Shown: positions 32,805 through 42,222, numbered from the stretch's first letter. The stretch: 45,203 nt of DNA from a bacterium CPR1 (GCA_021404945.1 QWHO01000005.1:1-45203), one strand, 5' to 3'. The notes: generated by a model not told the origin, from the sequence alone. Made by a program: numbers and translations.

Positions 32805-33251
32805 GTGCCCACACACTACCAGGGAAACGAGCGCGAAGTGCGCGCTTTGAACACGTTCATCAAGCTGCAGCGGGCGGCCGAGTCGCTCAACGCCCGGTTG
32901 CAGCCCGAGTTGACCCGGGCCGGGTTGACGGTGAGCCAGTTCGGGGTCCTTGAGGCTCTGCTCCACCTCGGTCCGATGTGCCAGAAAGAGCTGGGGCAGA
33001 AATTGCTCCAGAGCGGTGGCAATATCACCATGGTGATCAATAACCTTGAGAAGCGCAATCTGGTCAAGCGCACCCGCGATCGTCAGGACCGCCGCTACGT
33101 GCAGGTCGCCCTGACGGCCGAGGGCCGGAACCTGATCGTGGAGCTCTTTCCCGGCCACGCCCGCGCGATTGCCGGCCAGATGGAGGTCCTTTCCGCAGCC
33201 GAGCAAGACAGTCTGGCCGCGTTTTGCAGGCGCCTGGGCAAGCAACACTGA
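32805..33251 (+). CDS. MarR-family transcriptional regulator
   Basis: 148 residues with the winged-helix MarR fold: helix ALNTFIKLQRAAESL, recognition helix region KELGQKLLQSGGNITMVINNLEKRNLV, and the wing RTRDRQDRRYVQVALTAEG with the conserved DxRxxxV-type motif. It belongs to the group often found beside pirin and flavin reductase genes and usually repressed until an oxidant or electrophile arrives. I see no obvious sensing Cys pair (one Cys at PMCQKEL, another at AFCRR). It lies directly upstream of the pirin gene, and a site matching its own operator precedes that gene. Confidence 0.93.
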   Translation: MPTHYQGNEREVRALNTFIKLQRAAESLNARLQPELTRAGLTVSQFGVLEALLHLGPMCQKELGQKLLQSGGNITMVINNLEKRNLVKRTRDRQDRRYVQVALTAEGRNLIVELFPGHARAIAGQMEVLSAAEQDSLAAFCRRLGKQH

Positions 33252-33275
33252 GCGTGGTTTTTTATAGCGCAGTAA

Positions 33276-33291
33276 TTTGATGTTAAATCAA
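33276..33291 (+). promoter_or_regulatory. Second MarR operator, in front of the pirin gene
   Basis: TTTGATGTTAAATCAA contains the inverted repeat TTGAT-N5-ATCAA (33277-33291). Its first 12 bases match 10 of 12 in the palindrome over the marR promoter (TTTAATATTAAA). It lies directly before the GGAGGAG ribosome binding site (33293-33299) of the pirin gene. Confidence 0.6.
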
Positions 33292-33307
33292 TGGAGGAGC
33301 CCAAAAA

Positions 33308-33997
33308 GTGATTACCCTGCGACCTGAGAAAGAACGAGGCCGAACCCGGCTGGACTGGCTGGATAGCCGCCACAGCTTCTCCTTCGGCCAGTATCAAGAC
33401 CCGCATCACGTCGAGTTTCGCGATCTTCGCGTCATCAACGACGACCGGGTGGGCCCCGGAGGGGGCTTTCCCACCCATCCCCATCGCGACATGGAGATCC
33501 TGACCTGTGTGCTGGAGGGACAACTGGCTCACCAGGATAGCCTCGGTACCGGCTCGGTGATCGGCCCGGGCGAGCTTCAGAAGATGAGCGCCGGCAGCGG
33601 CATTCGCCACAGCGAGTTCAACGCGTCCGAGAGCCATCCAGTTCACTTCTACCAGATCTGGATTTACCCCGAGCAATCCGGGCTGGCTCCCAGCTACGAG
33701 AAGAAAGCCACCCCGCCGGGGCCTGGTCTGCATCTGGTGGCCTCTCCCGAGGGGGGCGAGAGGGCCGTGCGAGTGCACCAGGACGTGTGGGTTTACCTGG
33801 GACGGCTGCTCGACGGAGCAGAGCTGGAGCACGCCCTGGCCCCCGACCGGCATGCCTACCTGCAGGTGACCAGGGGGCAAGTGCAACTGAACGGCTTGAG
33901 CCTGAGCGCCGGTGACGGCGCAGCCATCAGTCAGGAGGAGTGGTTGCGCTTGCGCTCACCGGGTCCGGCCGAGATTTTGTTGTTCGATTTGAACTGA
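33308..33997 (+). CDS. Pirin family protein (cupin, quercetinase-like)
   Basis: 229 residues, a bicupin of the YhhW/pirin type. The metal ligands are His57 and His59 (PTHPHRDMEI), His101 and Glu103 (SGIRHSEFN), the standard positions. Bacterial pirins can have quercetin 2,3-dioxygenase activity or act as redox-sensitive regulators. The GTG start has GGAGGAG eight bases upstream. It is the first gene of a two-gene operon with a flavin reductase 14 bases downstream, and is probably repressed by the MarR protein upstream. Confidence 0.94.
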   Translation: MITLRPEKERGRTRLDWLDSRHSFSFGQYQDPHHVEFRDLRVINDDRVGPGGGFPTHPHRDMEILTCVLEGQLAHQDSLGTGSVIGPGELQKMSAGSGIRHSEFNASESHPVHFYQIWIYPEQSGLAPSYEKKATPPGPGLHLVASPEGGERAVRVHQDVWVYLGRLLDGAELEHALAPDRHAYLQVTRGQVQLNGLSLSAGDGAAISQEEWLRLRSPGPAEILLFDLN

Positions 33998-34011
33998 AAG
34001 GAGGACATTTC

Positions 34012-34578
34012 ATGCCCAAGATCCTCGCTTTCTCCGGCAGCACCCGGGAAGGCTCTCACAATCGCAAGCTCATCGCCCTCGGGGCCGAGGCCGTGCGGGC
34101 GGCCGGGGCGGATGTCACTGTGCTCGACCTGCGTGACTACCGATTGCCTGTTTACGACAACGACCTGGAGAACCAGGGGATGCCGGACAACGCTCAGCGC
34201 CTGGCGGAGCTGTTCAGCGAGCATCAGGGATTCTTGATCGCCTCGCCGGAGTACAACAGCGGCTACTCGCCCCTGGTCAAGAACACCATCGACTGGGTCA
34301 CCCGGGTCAAGCCGGGCTCGGTCATCCTGACTCCCTTTGCAGAGAAGTTCGCCGGCCTGATGGCCGCCTCGCCGGGAGGCTTCGGTGGCCTGCGCGGGCT
34401 GCTGCAGCTTCGCACCGTGCTCAGCTCCATCAAAGTGCACGTGCTGCACCACCAGGTCACTATCTCCAGCGCTCACGAGGCCTTCGATGATTCGGGGAAA
34501 CTGAAAAACCCCTCCCACCAGAAAGCGGTGGAAGGAGTTGCCGGTGAGCTGGTGCGGATTCTTACGAAACTAAGCTGA
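34012..34578 (+). CDS. NADPH-dependent FMN reductase
   Basis: 188 residues of the flavodoxin-like reductase family. The flavin-phosphate loop FSGSTREGSHNRKL is near residue 6, and the second signature SPEYNSGYSPLVKNTIDW is near 80, as in azoreductase/chromate reductase-type enzymes. It reduces quinones or other electrophiles with NAD(P)H. ATG 34012 has AAAGGAGG six to seven bases upstream. It sits in the MarR-pirin redox module. The 3' end overlaps the convergent small membrane protein gene by nine bases. Confidence 0.93.
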   Translation: MPKILAFSGSTREGSHNRKLIALGAEAVRAAGADVTVLDLRDYRLPVYDNDLENQGMPDNAQRLAELFSEHQGFLIASPEYNSGYSPLVKNTIDWVTRVKPGSVILTPFAEKFAGLMAASPGGFGGLRGLLQLRTVLSSIKVHVLHHQVTISSAHEAFDDSGKLKNPSHQKAVEGVAGELVRILTKLS

Positions 34579-34914
34579 CGCCTGGCGGGCGGCTTCCCGC
34601 TCCTCCTTGGCCTTGTTGTGCTCGATGGCCCAGGCCGTGGCGCCGAGCGCGGCGCCGGCCGCCAGGCCGACCATGGTGCAGATCGGAAAGGCGTTGGCCC
34701 AGCCCATGCTGGCCCTGAGGGCCCAGCCCACGGTGCCGGCCACCGAGCCCACGCCCAGGGCGGTGACGCCCATCTTGCCCCAGAGGGAGTTCTTCTTCTT
34801 GGTCTCTTCCGAGCGCTTGAACTTGTCCAGCTCGCTGGTGGGAGCCGCCTGGGTGGAGGCCACCGTGCCGTAGCCGCGCAAACCGATACCGGGGTTGAAG
34901 GTCTGGATGGTCAT
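34570..34914 (-). CDS. Small glycine-rich membrane protein
   Basis: 114 residues from ATG 34914 with AGGAGG four to five bases upstream. A polar N terminus (MTIQTFNPGIGLRGYG, then Ser/Lys/Glu-rich) precedes two glycine/alanine-rich hydrophobic segments (MGVTALGVGSVAGTVGWAL; CTMVGLAAGAALGATAWAI). The end is charged (EHNKAKEEREAARQASA). The Gly-zipper-like helices suggest a small helical-hairpin membrane protein. No family is recognised. The first residues share the short M-x-I-Q pattern of other orphans here. Confidence 0.65.
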   Translation of the reverse strand: MTIQTFNPGIGLRGYGTVASTQAAPTSELDKFKRSEETKKKNSLWGKMGVTALGVGSVAGTVGWALRASMGWANAFPICTMVGLAAGAALGATAWAIEHNKAKEEREAARQASA

Positions 34915-34981
34915 GCTGCCTCCTGGTAGTCGAGTCCTCCTGAGTGTAGCCTGCCCTGGCGCTCAGGTCGTTGCCAGAGGA

Positions 34982-35808
34982 TTAACAGTCCTCCAAGGCC
35001 TGCTCCCCCTCCCAGCGGTAAAAGCCCCGACCCGTTTTCTTGCCCAGGTAACCGGCCCGAACCAGCCGCCGCAAGAGCGGGGGAGGGGTGAACTGGGGAC
35101 CGATCTCGCGGGTAAGGTGCTCGGCGATGGCCAGGCGCACATCCAGGCCCACCAGGTCGGTCAGCTTCAGGGGACCCATGGGGTGGCGGTAGCGGCCGCG
35201 CTGGCCACCTGGCTCTCCACCATGCGGATGGCTTCCATCCCCAGCAAGATCCCGAGGCGCGAGGTGGCAAAGCCGGCCACGTCGCGCACCACCACCGGAG
35301 TCTTGCCCAGGCGCAGGGCCAGCTCCAGGGCTCGATCGAGGGTCTGGGGGGAGGTTTGCTCGGCGCGCACCACCTCGAGCAGCGCCATGACCGGGGCGGG
35401 GTTGAAAAAGTGCAGCCCGATCACCCGCTCGGGCGCCTGGCAGGCCGAAGCGATCTCGGTCAGAGAGAGCGACGAGGTGTTGCTCCCAAGCAGCGTGACC
35501 TCGCTGCGCCGGGAGAGCTCGCTCAGGACCGATTTCTTCAGCTCCAGCTCCTCGAAGACCGCTTCCACCACCAGGTCGGCCACCGGTCCCAGCCCCTGGG
35601 CTGACTGCAACCTTGCCAGCACTGGCTCCGCCGTATCGAGCTTGCCTTTTTGCACGGCCCGGGCCAGCGAGCTCCGCACCTTCTCCAGCCCGGCTTCGGC
35701 CAGAGCGAGCTCTCGGTCGCAGAGCGTGGTTTGAAGCCCGGCCCGGGCCAGCACCTCGGCGATTCCGGCTCCCATGGTGCCGGCCCCGATCACGACGGCA
35801 GTCTTCAT
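34982..35808 (-). pseudogene. 3-hydroxyacyl-CoA (3-hydroxybutyryl-CoA) dehydrogenase, frameshifted by internal deletion
   Basis: ATG 35808 has GGGAG five bases upstream. The first frame gives KTAVVIGAGTMGAG (NAD site), GSNTSSLSLTEIA, IGLHFFNPAPVMALLEVV and GMEAIRMVESQVASA, then runs out of homology and stops at 35167. The C-terminal domain resumes in another frame as HPMGPLKLTDLVGLDV and ends at 34982. Normal enzymes have about eight extra residues (a DIDxAM-type segment) at this junction, so an out-of-frame deletion near 35185-35200 has occurred. Either it is a pseudogene or the assembly lost bases in GC-rich DNA. The function would be NAD-dependent oxidation of 3-hydroxyacyl-CoA. Confidence 0.8.
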
Positions 35809-36293
35809 CGACTCTCCCGCAAGCGCGCCAGGGCAGGGTCCTGCGGCCATGCCTTGACCGGACCCGTCTCTGCGCACTGCATCAAGATTTCACAACGCTC
35901 CACCAGAAAGCCCAGTCGCTCGGCACGCTCGAGCAGCCCCTCCGACCAGGCCGGCAGCCGCCAGGCCAGATGCTCGAGCCCACGTCGGTGAGCCAGGCGA
36001 GCGGCTTCGTCCACCAGGGCCTCCAGGGCCTCGTCGGATTGGGCAACCAGCTCGAGCAGCTCGCCCTGAGACAATCCGGTGGCGTCTTCCACCCCGGCCA
36101 GGTGCACCAGGGCGAACCCCTGGCGCTCGCCGGCCACCAGCAGCTTGAGGTCTGGCAGCAATCGGCTGGCCTCGAGCCGGGCCAGCCGCTGGCGGGTCGT
36201 GTCGCCCTCGCGATAAGGCGAGGCCAGGCTGGCCTCGGTGGCCAGCTGGCGAATCCAGCCCAGGTCGGTGAGGCGGGCGCGTTGCACTTGCAT
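35805..36293 (-). CDS. Hypothetical GNAT-like protein
   Basis: 162 residues from ATG 36293 (MQVQRARLTDLGWIRQLATEA). The strand-helix opening, a middle LKLLVAGERQGFALVHLAG strand pair, a helix (LEALVDEAARLAHRRGLEHLAWRL) and the final LERAERLGFLVER resemble a GNAT acetyltransferase layout. The acetyl-CoA loop (Q/RxxGxG/A) is not visible, so it may be inactive or not a GNAT. It overlaps the dehydrogenase start by four bases (ATGA) and is the first gene of that pair. Confidence 0.6.
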   Translation of the reverse strand: MQVQRARLTDLGWIRQLATEASLASPYREGDTTRQRLARLEASRLLPDLKLLVAGERQGFALVHLAGVEDATGLSQGELLELVAQSDEALEALVDEAARLAHRRGLEHLAWRLPAWSEGLLERAERLGFLVERCEILMQCAETGPVKAWPQDPALARLRESR

Positions 36294-36377
36294 TTCCAGG
36301 GTGCCGGCGGTTCGACAGGAATCCCCCCCGAGACCTTTGAAGCACTTGGCCGAACGCCAGGAAACGAGGATTGCAAG

Positions 36378-37322
36378 ATGATTCGGCTGGTTGATCGGCT
36401 CAACGGCGAGGTACTCGGGGACATCTCCGGCGATGACATGGAGGTGCTGCACAAGGCCCTCACCGAGGACGATGAGTCCGACGCCGATTACTACCTCAAT
36501 CCCGAAACCCTCACCCTGCTGGCCGAAGCTGGTATGAGCGAGGGGGCGCTGGAGATCTTGAAGAAGGCCCTGACCGAGCGCGAAGAGGTGGACATCGGCT
36601 GGGAGCCGGTGACCTCCGAGCGAGCGGCCCGGGTGCTCGGCAAGATTGTGGCCGAGGGGGGCGATGCCCTGGGTGGTCTGCTCGTCGACCTGGCCGACTC
36701 GGATGAAGAGGTGGAGGACGCCCTGAGCTGGAGCTTCAGCCGGGCCGACGGCACCTTCGAGATCACCCTGGATGCCGAAGATCTGGCCCAGTCCAAGGAT
36801 GCCTCGCTCATTTTGACCTTGAGCGCGCTGGGCGACGACTGGCTCAGCGAGTATGAGCTGAAGTTCGGCGAGGAGACGGACGTCGATCTGGGCGAGATCC
36901 AGGTGCCGGTATTCAAGGGCATGGTGATCTCCGATGAGGAGAAGGTGCCGCTGGCGGGCATCGCCGTCCAGGTCACCTTCCTGGCCGATGAGGGTGCAAT
37001 GGAGTGGTTTGGCACCTGGGTCACCAGTCGCGCTGACGGCACGTTCAGCTTTCCTTATCGGCGACCGGACGAGACGGTTCCCGTCAACCAGTCGATGCTG
37101 CTCGAGTTGCTCGGACCAGGCGGGGAGCCGCTGACCGATCTCGAGATCGAAAACCCGATGGAGCTCGAGTCCAGTGACCTGGGCGAGATCGAATGCCCCG
37201 ATCCGAACGCCCTGGAAGAGGAAGAGGGCGACGACGAGGGTGAGGGCGACGAGGGCCCCGAGGAGGAGACCATCCCGGTGGATGCGGTCCTGCCCGGGGT
37301 GCAGCAGCGCCCACTGGATTAG
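36378..37322 (+). CDS. Acidic protein with two carboxypeptidase-regulatory-like beta domains
   Basis: 314 residues from ATG 36378, preceded by GAGGA about nine bases upstream. N-terminal residues ~1-75 (RLVDRLNGEVLGDISGDDME, then DADYYLNPETLTLLAEAGM) form a small acidic domain. Two beta domains follow, each with the ADGTFxI/F strand typical of transthyretin/carboxypeptidase-regulatory-like folds (SRADGTFEITLD; TSRADGTFSFPYR). The C-terminal ~45 residues are almost all Glu/Asp/Gly. No signal peptide. The role is unknown. A longer open frame to 35613 is antisense to two other genes and rejected. It ends two bases before the convergent PPOX gene. Confidence 0.7.
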   Translation: MIRLVDRLNGEVLGDISGDDMEVLHKALTEDDESDADYYLNPETLTLLAEAGMSEGALEILKKALTEREEVDIGWEPVTSERAARVLGKIVAEGGDALGGLLVDLADSDEEVEDALSWSFSRADGTFEITLDAEDLAQSKDASLILTLSALGDDWLSEYELKFGEETDVDLGEIQVPVFKGMVISDEEKVPLAGIAVQVTFLADEGAMEWFGTWVTSRADGTFSFPYRRPDETVPVNQSMLLELLGPGGEPLTDLEIENPMELESSDLGEIECPDPNALEEEEGDDEGEGDEGPEEETIPVDAVLPGVQQRPLD

Positions 37323-37324
37323 CT

Positions 37325-37819
37325 TCAGACCGGGCGCTCTTGCTCGACCCAGTCCTGACCGCGTCGGAGGTAGCCGCGGCGGACCGGGTACTCCGGACGC
37401 AGGTCGAGCAGGTCGATCTCCTCCACCAGGCCCTCCAGCACCAGGAAATCTCTGGCCGGGGTCAGCAGGGTGGGCTCGCTGCCGTAAAAGCGCCAGCGGT
37501 CCTGGCCGGGCACCTTGCGCCAGAGGCTCTCGCGCATGGCTTCACGGTCCGGGCCGAGCCAGCCCAACTGGGAGCGCAGCCTCAGTTGCAGCGGCCCGCT
37601 CAGCTCCATCAGACACAGCTCGCCGCGAGGGAACTGGCGGATCTGCTCGACCTTGGCGTGGCGGCGGTGGGTGGTCACATACCAGCGACCCTGCTGCAGG
37701 TTGAAGCCGGCTATGCGCACCGTGCGCACCCGACCCTCGCCGGTGCCCAGCCAGGCCAGGGGGAAGGGCGAGCCCTTGCGGATCTCCTCGAACAGGCTGG
37801 CGGCGCTTCTGGGAAACAT
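37325..37819 (-). CDS. Pyridoxamine 5'-phosphate oxidase-like (PPOX) flavin-binding protein
   Basis: 164 residues starting MFPRSAASLFEEIRKG. The split-barrel pattern is visible: FPLAWLGTGEGRVRTVRIAGF, then GRWYVTTHRRHAKVEQIRQFPRGELCLME, typical of the FMN-binding face in the PPOX or general-stress subfamily. The C-terminal half has LVLEGLVEEIDLLDL. The specific reaction is unknown (FMN, F420 or haem binding is possible in this fold). It diverges from the NCS1 transporter gene 50 bases away. Confidence 0.72.
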   Translation of the reverse strand: MFPRSAASLFEEIRKGSPFPLAWLGTGEGRVRTVRIAGFNLQQGRWYVTTHRRHAKVEQIRQFPRGELCLMELSGPLQLRLRSQLGWLGPDREAMRESLWRKVPGQDRWRFYGSEPTLLTPARDFLVLEGLVEEIDLLDLRPEYPVRRGYLRRGQDWVEQERPV

Positions 37820-37869
37820 GGTTGCGCATATACCAGGCTTTCGCCAGGATCCCTCCGCTCGAAAGTCGA

Positions 37870-39381
<1,512 letters not shown>

Positions 39382-39539
39382 AACGGGCTTCCAACGGCAC
39401 TCCGCAGCCCCCTGTCTTCGCACCTCCGGTTGACGCTCGACGATCTGTTCGCCGGTATCGACGCTCTTCAACCCGAGAGAGGGAAACTTCTTCAACTCAC
39501 GGAATCTTGTACTACCGAACTTGGAGAGGGAGGTCTGGA

Positions 39540-39902
39540 ATGGAAGACGGAAATGGCGGAGGAATCGTAGGGTTACTGTTCGCCCTGGTCATCCTGGCGA
39601 TAATCGTAGTCTGCATCGCCGGGATGTGGAAGCTGTTCGAGAAGGCCGGCAAGCCCGGGTGGGCCTGTATCATTCCGATCTACAGCGCCTGGGTGCTGAT
39701 GGAGATCATCGGATTCCCTGGCTATTATATGTTGATCATGTTCATTCCCTTTGTGGGAGCGTTGTTTTCGTTCTATTGCCTGTTCAAGCTGCCTCAGGTC
39801 TTTGGCAAGGATGCCCTGTGGGGCATTCTGTGCGTGCTCTTTTCTCCGATCGTCATCTTGCTGATCGGCTTCGGGGACGCGCAGTACACCGGCGCAGCCT
39901 GA
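39540..39902 (+). CDS. Small DUF5684-like membrane protein
   Basis: 120 residues from ATG 39540 with GGGAGG six bases upstream. Three to four membrane helices. After a short Gly-rich N terminus, IVGLLFALVILAIIVVCIAGMW, the hallmark WKLFEKAGKPGWACIIPIY and WVLMEIIGFPGYYMLIMFI appear (each within a helix-loop-helix), as in DUF5684 proteins annotated near signal peptidases. The function is unknown. The 158 bases before it contain no gene or clear promoter. Confidence 0.82.
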   Translation: MEDGNGGGIVGLLFALVILAIIVVCIAGMWKLFEKAGKPGWACIIPIYSAWVLMEIIGFPGYYMLIMFIPFVGALFSFYCLFKLPQVFGKDALWGILCVLFSPIVILLIGFGDAQYTGAA

Positions 39903-39923
39903 CCTCAAAGAGGCTTTGGACGC

Positions 39924-39957
39924 GAGGAAGGGAGGCACGCCAGTGCCTCCCTTCCTC
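39924..39957. terminator. Bidirectional terminator hairpin
   Basis: GAGGAAGGGAGGCAC (39924-39938) pairs perfectly over 15 bp with GTGCCTCCCTTCCTC (39943-39957) around the loop GCCA. It lies 21 bases after the DUF5684 stop and 15 bases after the convergent gene's stop, so it should end both transcripts. There is no long U tract. Confidence 0.75.
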
Positions 39958-39971
39958 AATCGGCCGCTCTC

Positions 39972-40490
39972 TTACATGATGCCGGGCAGGCCGCCGCCGA
40001 GGGCGCCACCCATCATGTTCCACACCTCACCTTTGAGCTCGACGAAGCTGTTGCCGGGGTTCTTGCGGTCGAGATGCATCAACTGGGTGCCCGGCATCAT
40101 GCCGCCCAGCACGGTGATCGAGGTGACCGAGTCGGGTGAGTAGTCGGTGACCGTGACCGTGCTCATCATGGGATTGTCCATCACGGTGACGGATGAGCCC
40201 TGGTTTCGGTCCCCCTCGAAGGTTGTGGTGGGCGGATCGATCTTGACGGGCATTTCCATGCCCGGCGGCAGGGCCAGCGCCTGCTGCACCACTCCCGGAC
40301 GGTCCCTGGCCAGGTCCGTGGGGCCCTCGTCGATCTGCTTGAGCTGATCCATGGAACCGGAGAGCAGGGAGTCGATCTGGGTGGCCTGCTCGGCCGGCAT
40401 ATTCTGTCGAGTAGCGCCCTCACCCAGTGAACGGTTGGCGCGAATACTGGCGATGTCCGACTGGGCCCAGCCGGGAACTGCGATGGACAT
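39972..40490 (-). CDS. Orphan Met-rich protein with tandem beta strands
   Basis: 172 residues from ATG 40490 with GGGGAGG nine bases upstream. It starts MSIAVPGWAQSDIASIRAN and is helical to ~residue 60. Then come beta-rich stretches (SSVTVMDNPMMSTVTVTDYSPD; SVTSITVLGGMMPGTQLMHLD split by turns) and a Gly/Met-rich tail (MMGGALGGGLPGIM). No signal peptide, no membrane helix, no known family. It belongs to the set of orphans with a short M-x-I N-terminal strand. Confidence 0.65.
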   Translation of the reverse strand: MSIAVPGWAQSDIASIRANRSLGEGATRQNMPAEQATQIDSLLSGSMDQLKQIDEGPTDLARDRPGVVQQALALPPGMEMPVKIDPPTTTFEGDRNQGSSVTVMDNPMMSTVTVTDYSPDSVTSITVLGGMMPGTQLMHLDRKNPGNSFVELKGEVWNMMGGALGGGLPGIM

Positions 40491-40509
40491 TCTTAGGAAC
40501 CTCCCCTGA

Positions 40510-41310
40510 TTGCTCTTGTCAGTTTACCGAGGAGGCCTGAAATTTCTCTGCCCCGAACCGCCCGGCGTGTCCCTGAGCGAGCCTGAGACCTGCGACCACC
40601 TGGCCGGCCACTGGCGCATCTACCAGCTCAAGTATGGCCATCGCTTCTCGGCCGACGACGTGCTGACCGCCTGGACGGCGGTGCGCGCGCTCCCCACCGC
40701 CAGGAGGTTGCTTGACCTGGGATGCGGCATCGGCTCGGTGGGCTTTCTGACCCTCTGGAGGCTGGGGCCCGAGGCCCGCCTGACCGCGGTCGAGGTGCAG
40801 CCGGTCAGCCTGGCTCTGGCTCAGCGTACCGTTGCCCTCAACGGCATTGCCCATCGGGTCGAGCTTCACCAGGGCGATCTGCGTGAGCTCCAACTTCCCG
40901 GTCAGTTCGAGCTGATCACCGGCAGCCCGCCCTACTTTCCGGTGGGCAAAGCGCTGGTCTCACCTCATCCCCAGCGGGCGGCGGCCCGCATGGAGCTGCA
41001 TGGCGACGTGCGCGACTACTGCCGGGCGGCAGCGCGACATCTCGATCCGTCGGGGCGCTTCGTCTTCGTGCATACCTCCGGCGATCAGCGCTGCGAGGAG
41101 GCGATCGCCCTGGCCGGAATGCGGCTGCTGGCCCGCCAGGAGGTGGTAGTGCGTCCCGGGCGCAGCCCCCTGATCGCGCTCTTTACCTGCGCCTTCGAGG
41201 GGGAGCGGGTCGACCCGGCCCCCTTTGTGATGCGCGATGCCGGCAATCGCTGGACCGAGCAGTATCTGGCCATGCGGCGCGAGATGGGAACCGTGCTGGA
41301 GGCTCGCTGA
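40510..41310 (+). CDS. tRNA1(Val)-adenine N6-methyltransferase-like (TrmN6-type) methyltransferase
   Basis: Up to 266 residues. A Rossmann SAM-dependent methyltransferase with IYQLKYGHRFSADDVLTAW, SAM motif I RLLDLGCGIGSVGF, VEVQPVSL, and the catalytic SPPYF (replacing the usual NPPY/DPPY) for exocyclic amine methylation. The first two are typical of TrmN6/YfiC-type tRNA modification enzymes. The neighbouring tcdA also modifies tRNA, which supports this role. The start is unclear: TTG 40510 or 40516 lacks a ribosome binding site, while a strong GAGGAGG at 40529-40535 has no ATG/GTG/TTG in frame at the right distance; GTG 40567 is possible. Confidence 0.8.
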   Translation: MLLSVYRGGLKFLCPEPPGVSLSEPETCDHLAGHWRIYQLKYGHRFSADDVLTAWTAVRALPTARRLLDLGCGIGSVGFLTLWRLGPEARLTAVEVQPVSLALAQRTVALNGIAHRVELHQGDLRELQLPGQFELITGSPPYFPVGKALVSPHPQRAAARMELHGDVRDYCRAAARHLDPSGRFVFVHTSGDQRCEEAIALAGMRLLARQEVVVRPGRSPLIALFTCAFEGERVDPAPFVMRDAGNRWTEQYLAMRREMGTVLEAR

Positions 41311-41350
41311 CCGGCAGGGAGCCCCGCCTGCTGGCCAGAACTCCGCTCCC

Positions 41351-42169
41351 ATGGCCGTTGACGTAGAAGTCGAGGACGAGTACCGCCTCCATCGCCGCTT
41401 CGATCGCATGGGCCGCCTGGTGGGCGATGAAGGAATGGCCCGGTTGTTTCGCTCGCGCGTCATGGTGATCGGTCTGGGCGGGGTGGGCAGTTTCGCGGCC
41501 GAGTCGCTAGCCCGAAGCGGGGTCGGTCGGCTCGAGCTGGTGGACTTCGACCTGGTTTGCATCACCAATTCCAACCGCCAACTGCAAGCTATGCAGGGCA
41601 CCGTGGGCAAGCCCAAGGCTGAGATCCTGGCCGAGAGGCTGGGCAAGATCAATCCCCAGAGCAGCGTCGAGCCGATCCGCCAGTTTTACAGCGATAAGAC
41701 CTCCGAGCGCTTGCTGGCCGATCGACCCGACTTCGTGGTGGACGCCATCGACAACGTCACCGCCAAGTGTCACCTGCTCGCTCGCTGCCGCGAGCTGGGC
41801 GTCCGAGTGGTTTGCTCCACGGGCGCTTCCGGGCGCATCGACCCCACCCTGGTGCACGTGGCCGACCTGGCCCGCACCCGGGTCGACCCGCTCGCTTCGG
41901 CGGTGCGCAAGATCTTACGCCACCAGTACGGTTTCCCGGCCAGGGCGGTTTTTGGCATTCCGGCCGTGTTTTCGACCGAAACCCCGGCCGAGCCGCGCGA
42001 GCTGACCTATGACAAAGGCCAGGGCTTCCGGTGCGTGTGCCCCGGCGGCAAGAACGAGTTTCACTCCTGCGAGGAGCGCAGCCTCATCTACGGCACGGCC
42101 AGTTTCGTGACCGGCGCCTTCGGCCTGGCCTGCGCCAGCGTGGTGGTCAGGGAACTGGCTCAGGGCTAG
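41351..42169 (+). CDS. tcdA: tRNA threonylcarbamoyladenosine dehydratase (TcdA/CsdL-like)
   Basis: 272 residues of the E1-like ThiF/MoeB fold, which uses ATP to activate t6A37 in tRNA and convert it to cyclic ct6A. The start LHRRFDRMGRLVGDEGMARL is characteristic of TcdA. The nucleotide motif is VIGLGGVGSFAAESLARSG, then LVDFDLVCITNSNRQL and VVDAIDNVTAK. The late cysteines in FRCVCPGGKNEFHSC match the family region. ATG 41351 lacks a ribosome binding site. It follows the putative tRNA methyltransferase by 40 bases and probably shares its transcript. Confidence 0.93.
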   Translation: MAVDVEVEDEYRLHRRFDRMGRLVGDEGMARLFRSRVMVIGLGGVGSFAAESLARSGVGRLELVDFDLVCITNSNRQLQAMQGTVGKPKAEILAERLGKINPQSSVEPIRQFYSDKTSERLLADRPDFVVDAIDNVTAKCHLLARCRELGVRVVCSTGASGRIDPTLVHVADLARTRVDPLASAVRKILRHQYGFPARAVFGIPAVFSTETPAEPRELTYDKGQGFRCVCPGGKNEFHSCEERSLIYGTASFVTGAFGLACASVVVRELAQG

Positions 42170-42222
42170 TGAGCCTTCGGTTCCCAGGAGCGCAGGCAGG
42201 GGCCCCCGGACGAGGTCTTCCG

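Noticed and set aside
35613-36377. N-terminal extension of the acidic beta-domain protein
   Set aside because: It is antisense to the GNAT-like and dehydrogenase genes; a supported ATG with an upstream GAGGA lies at 36378.
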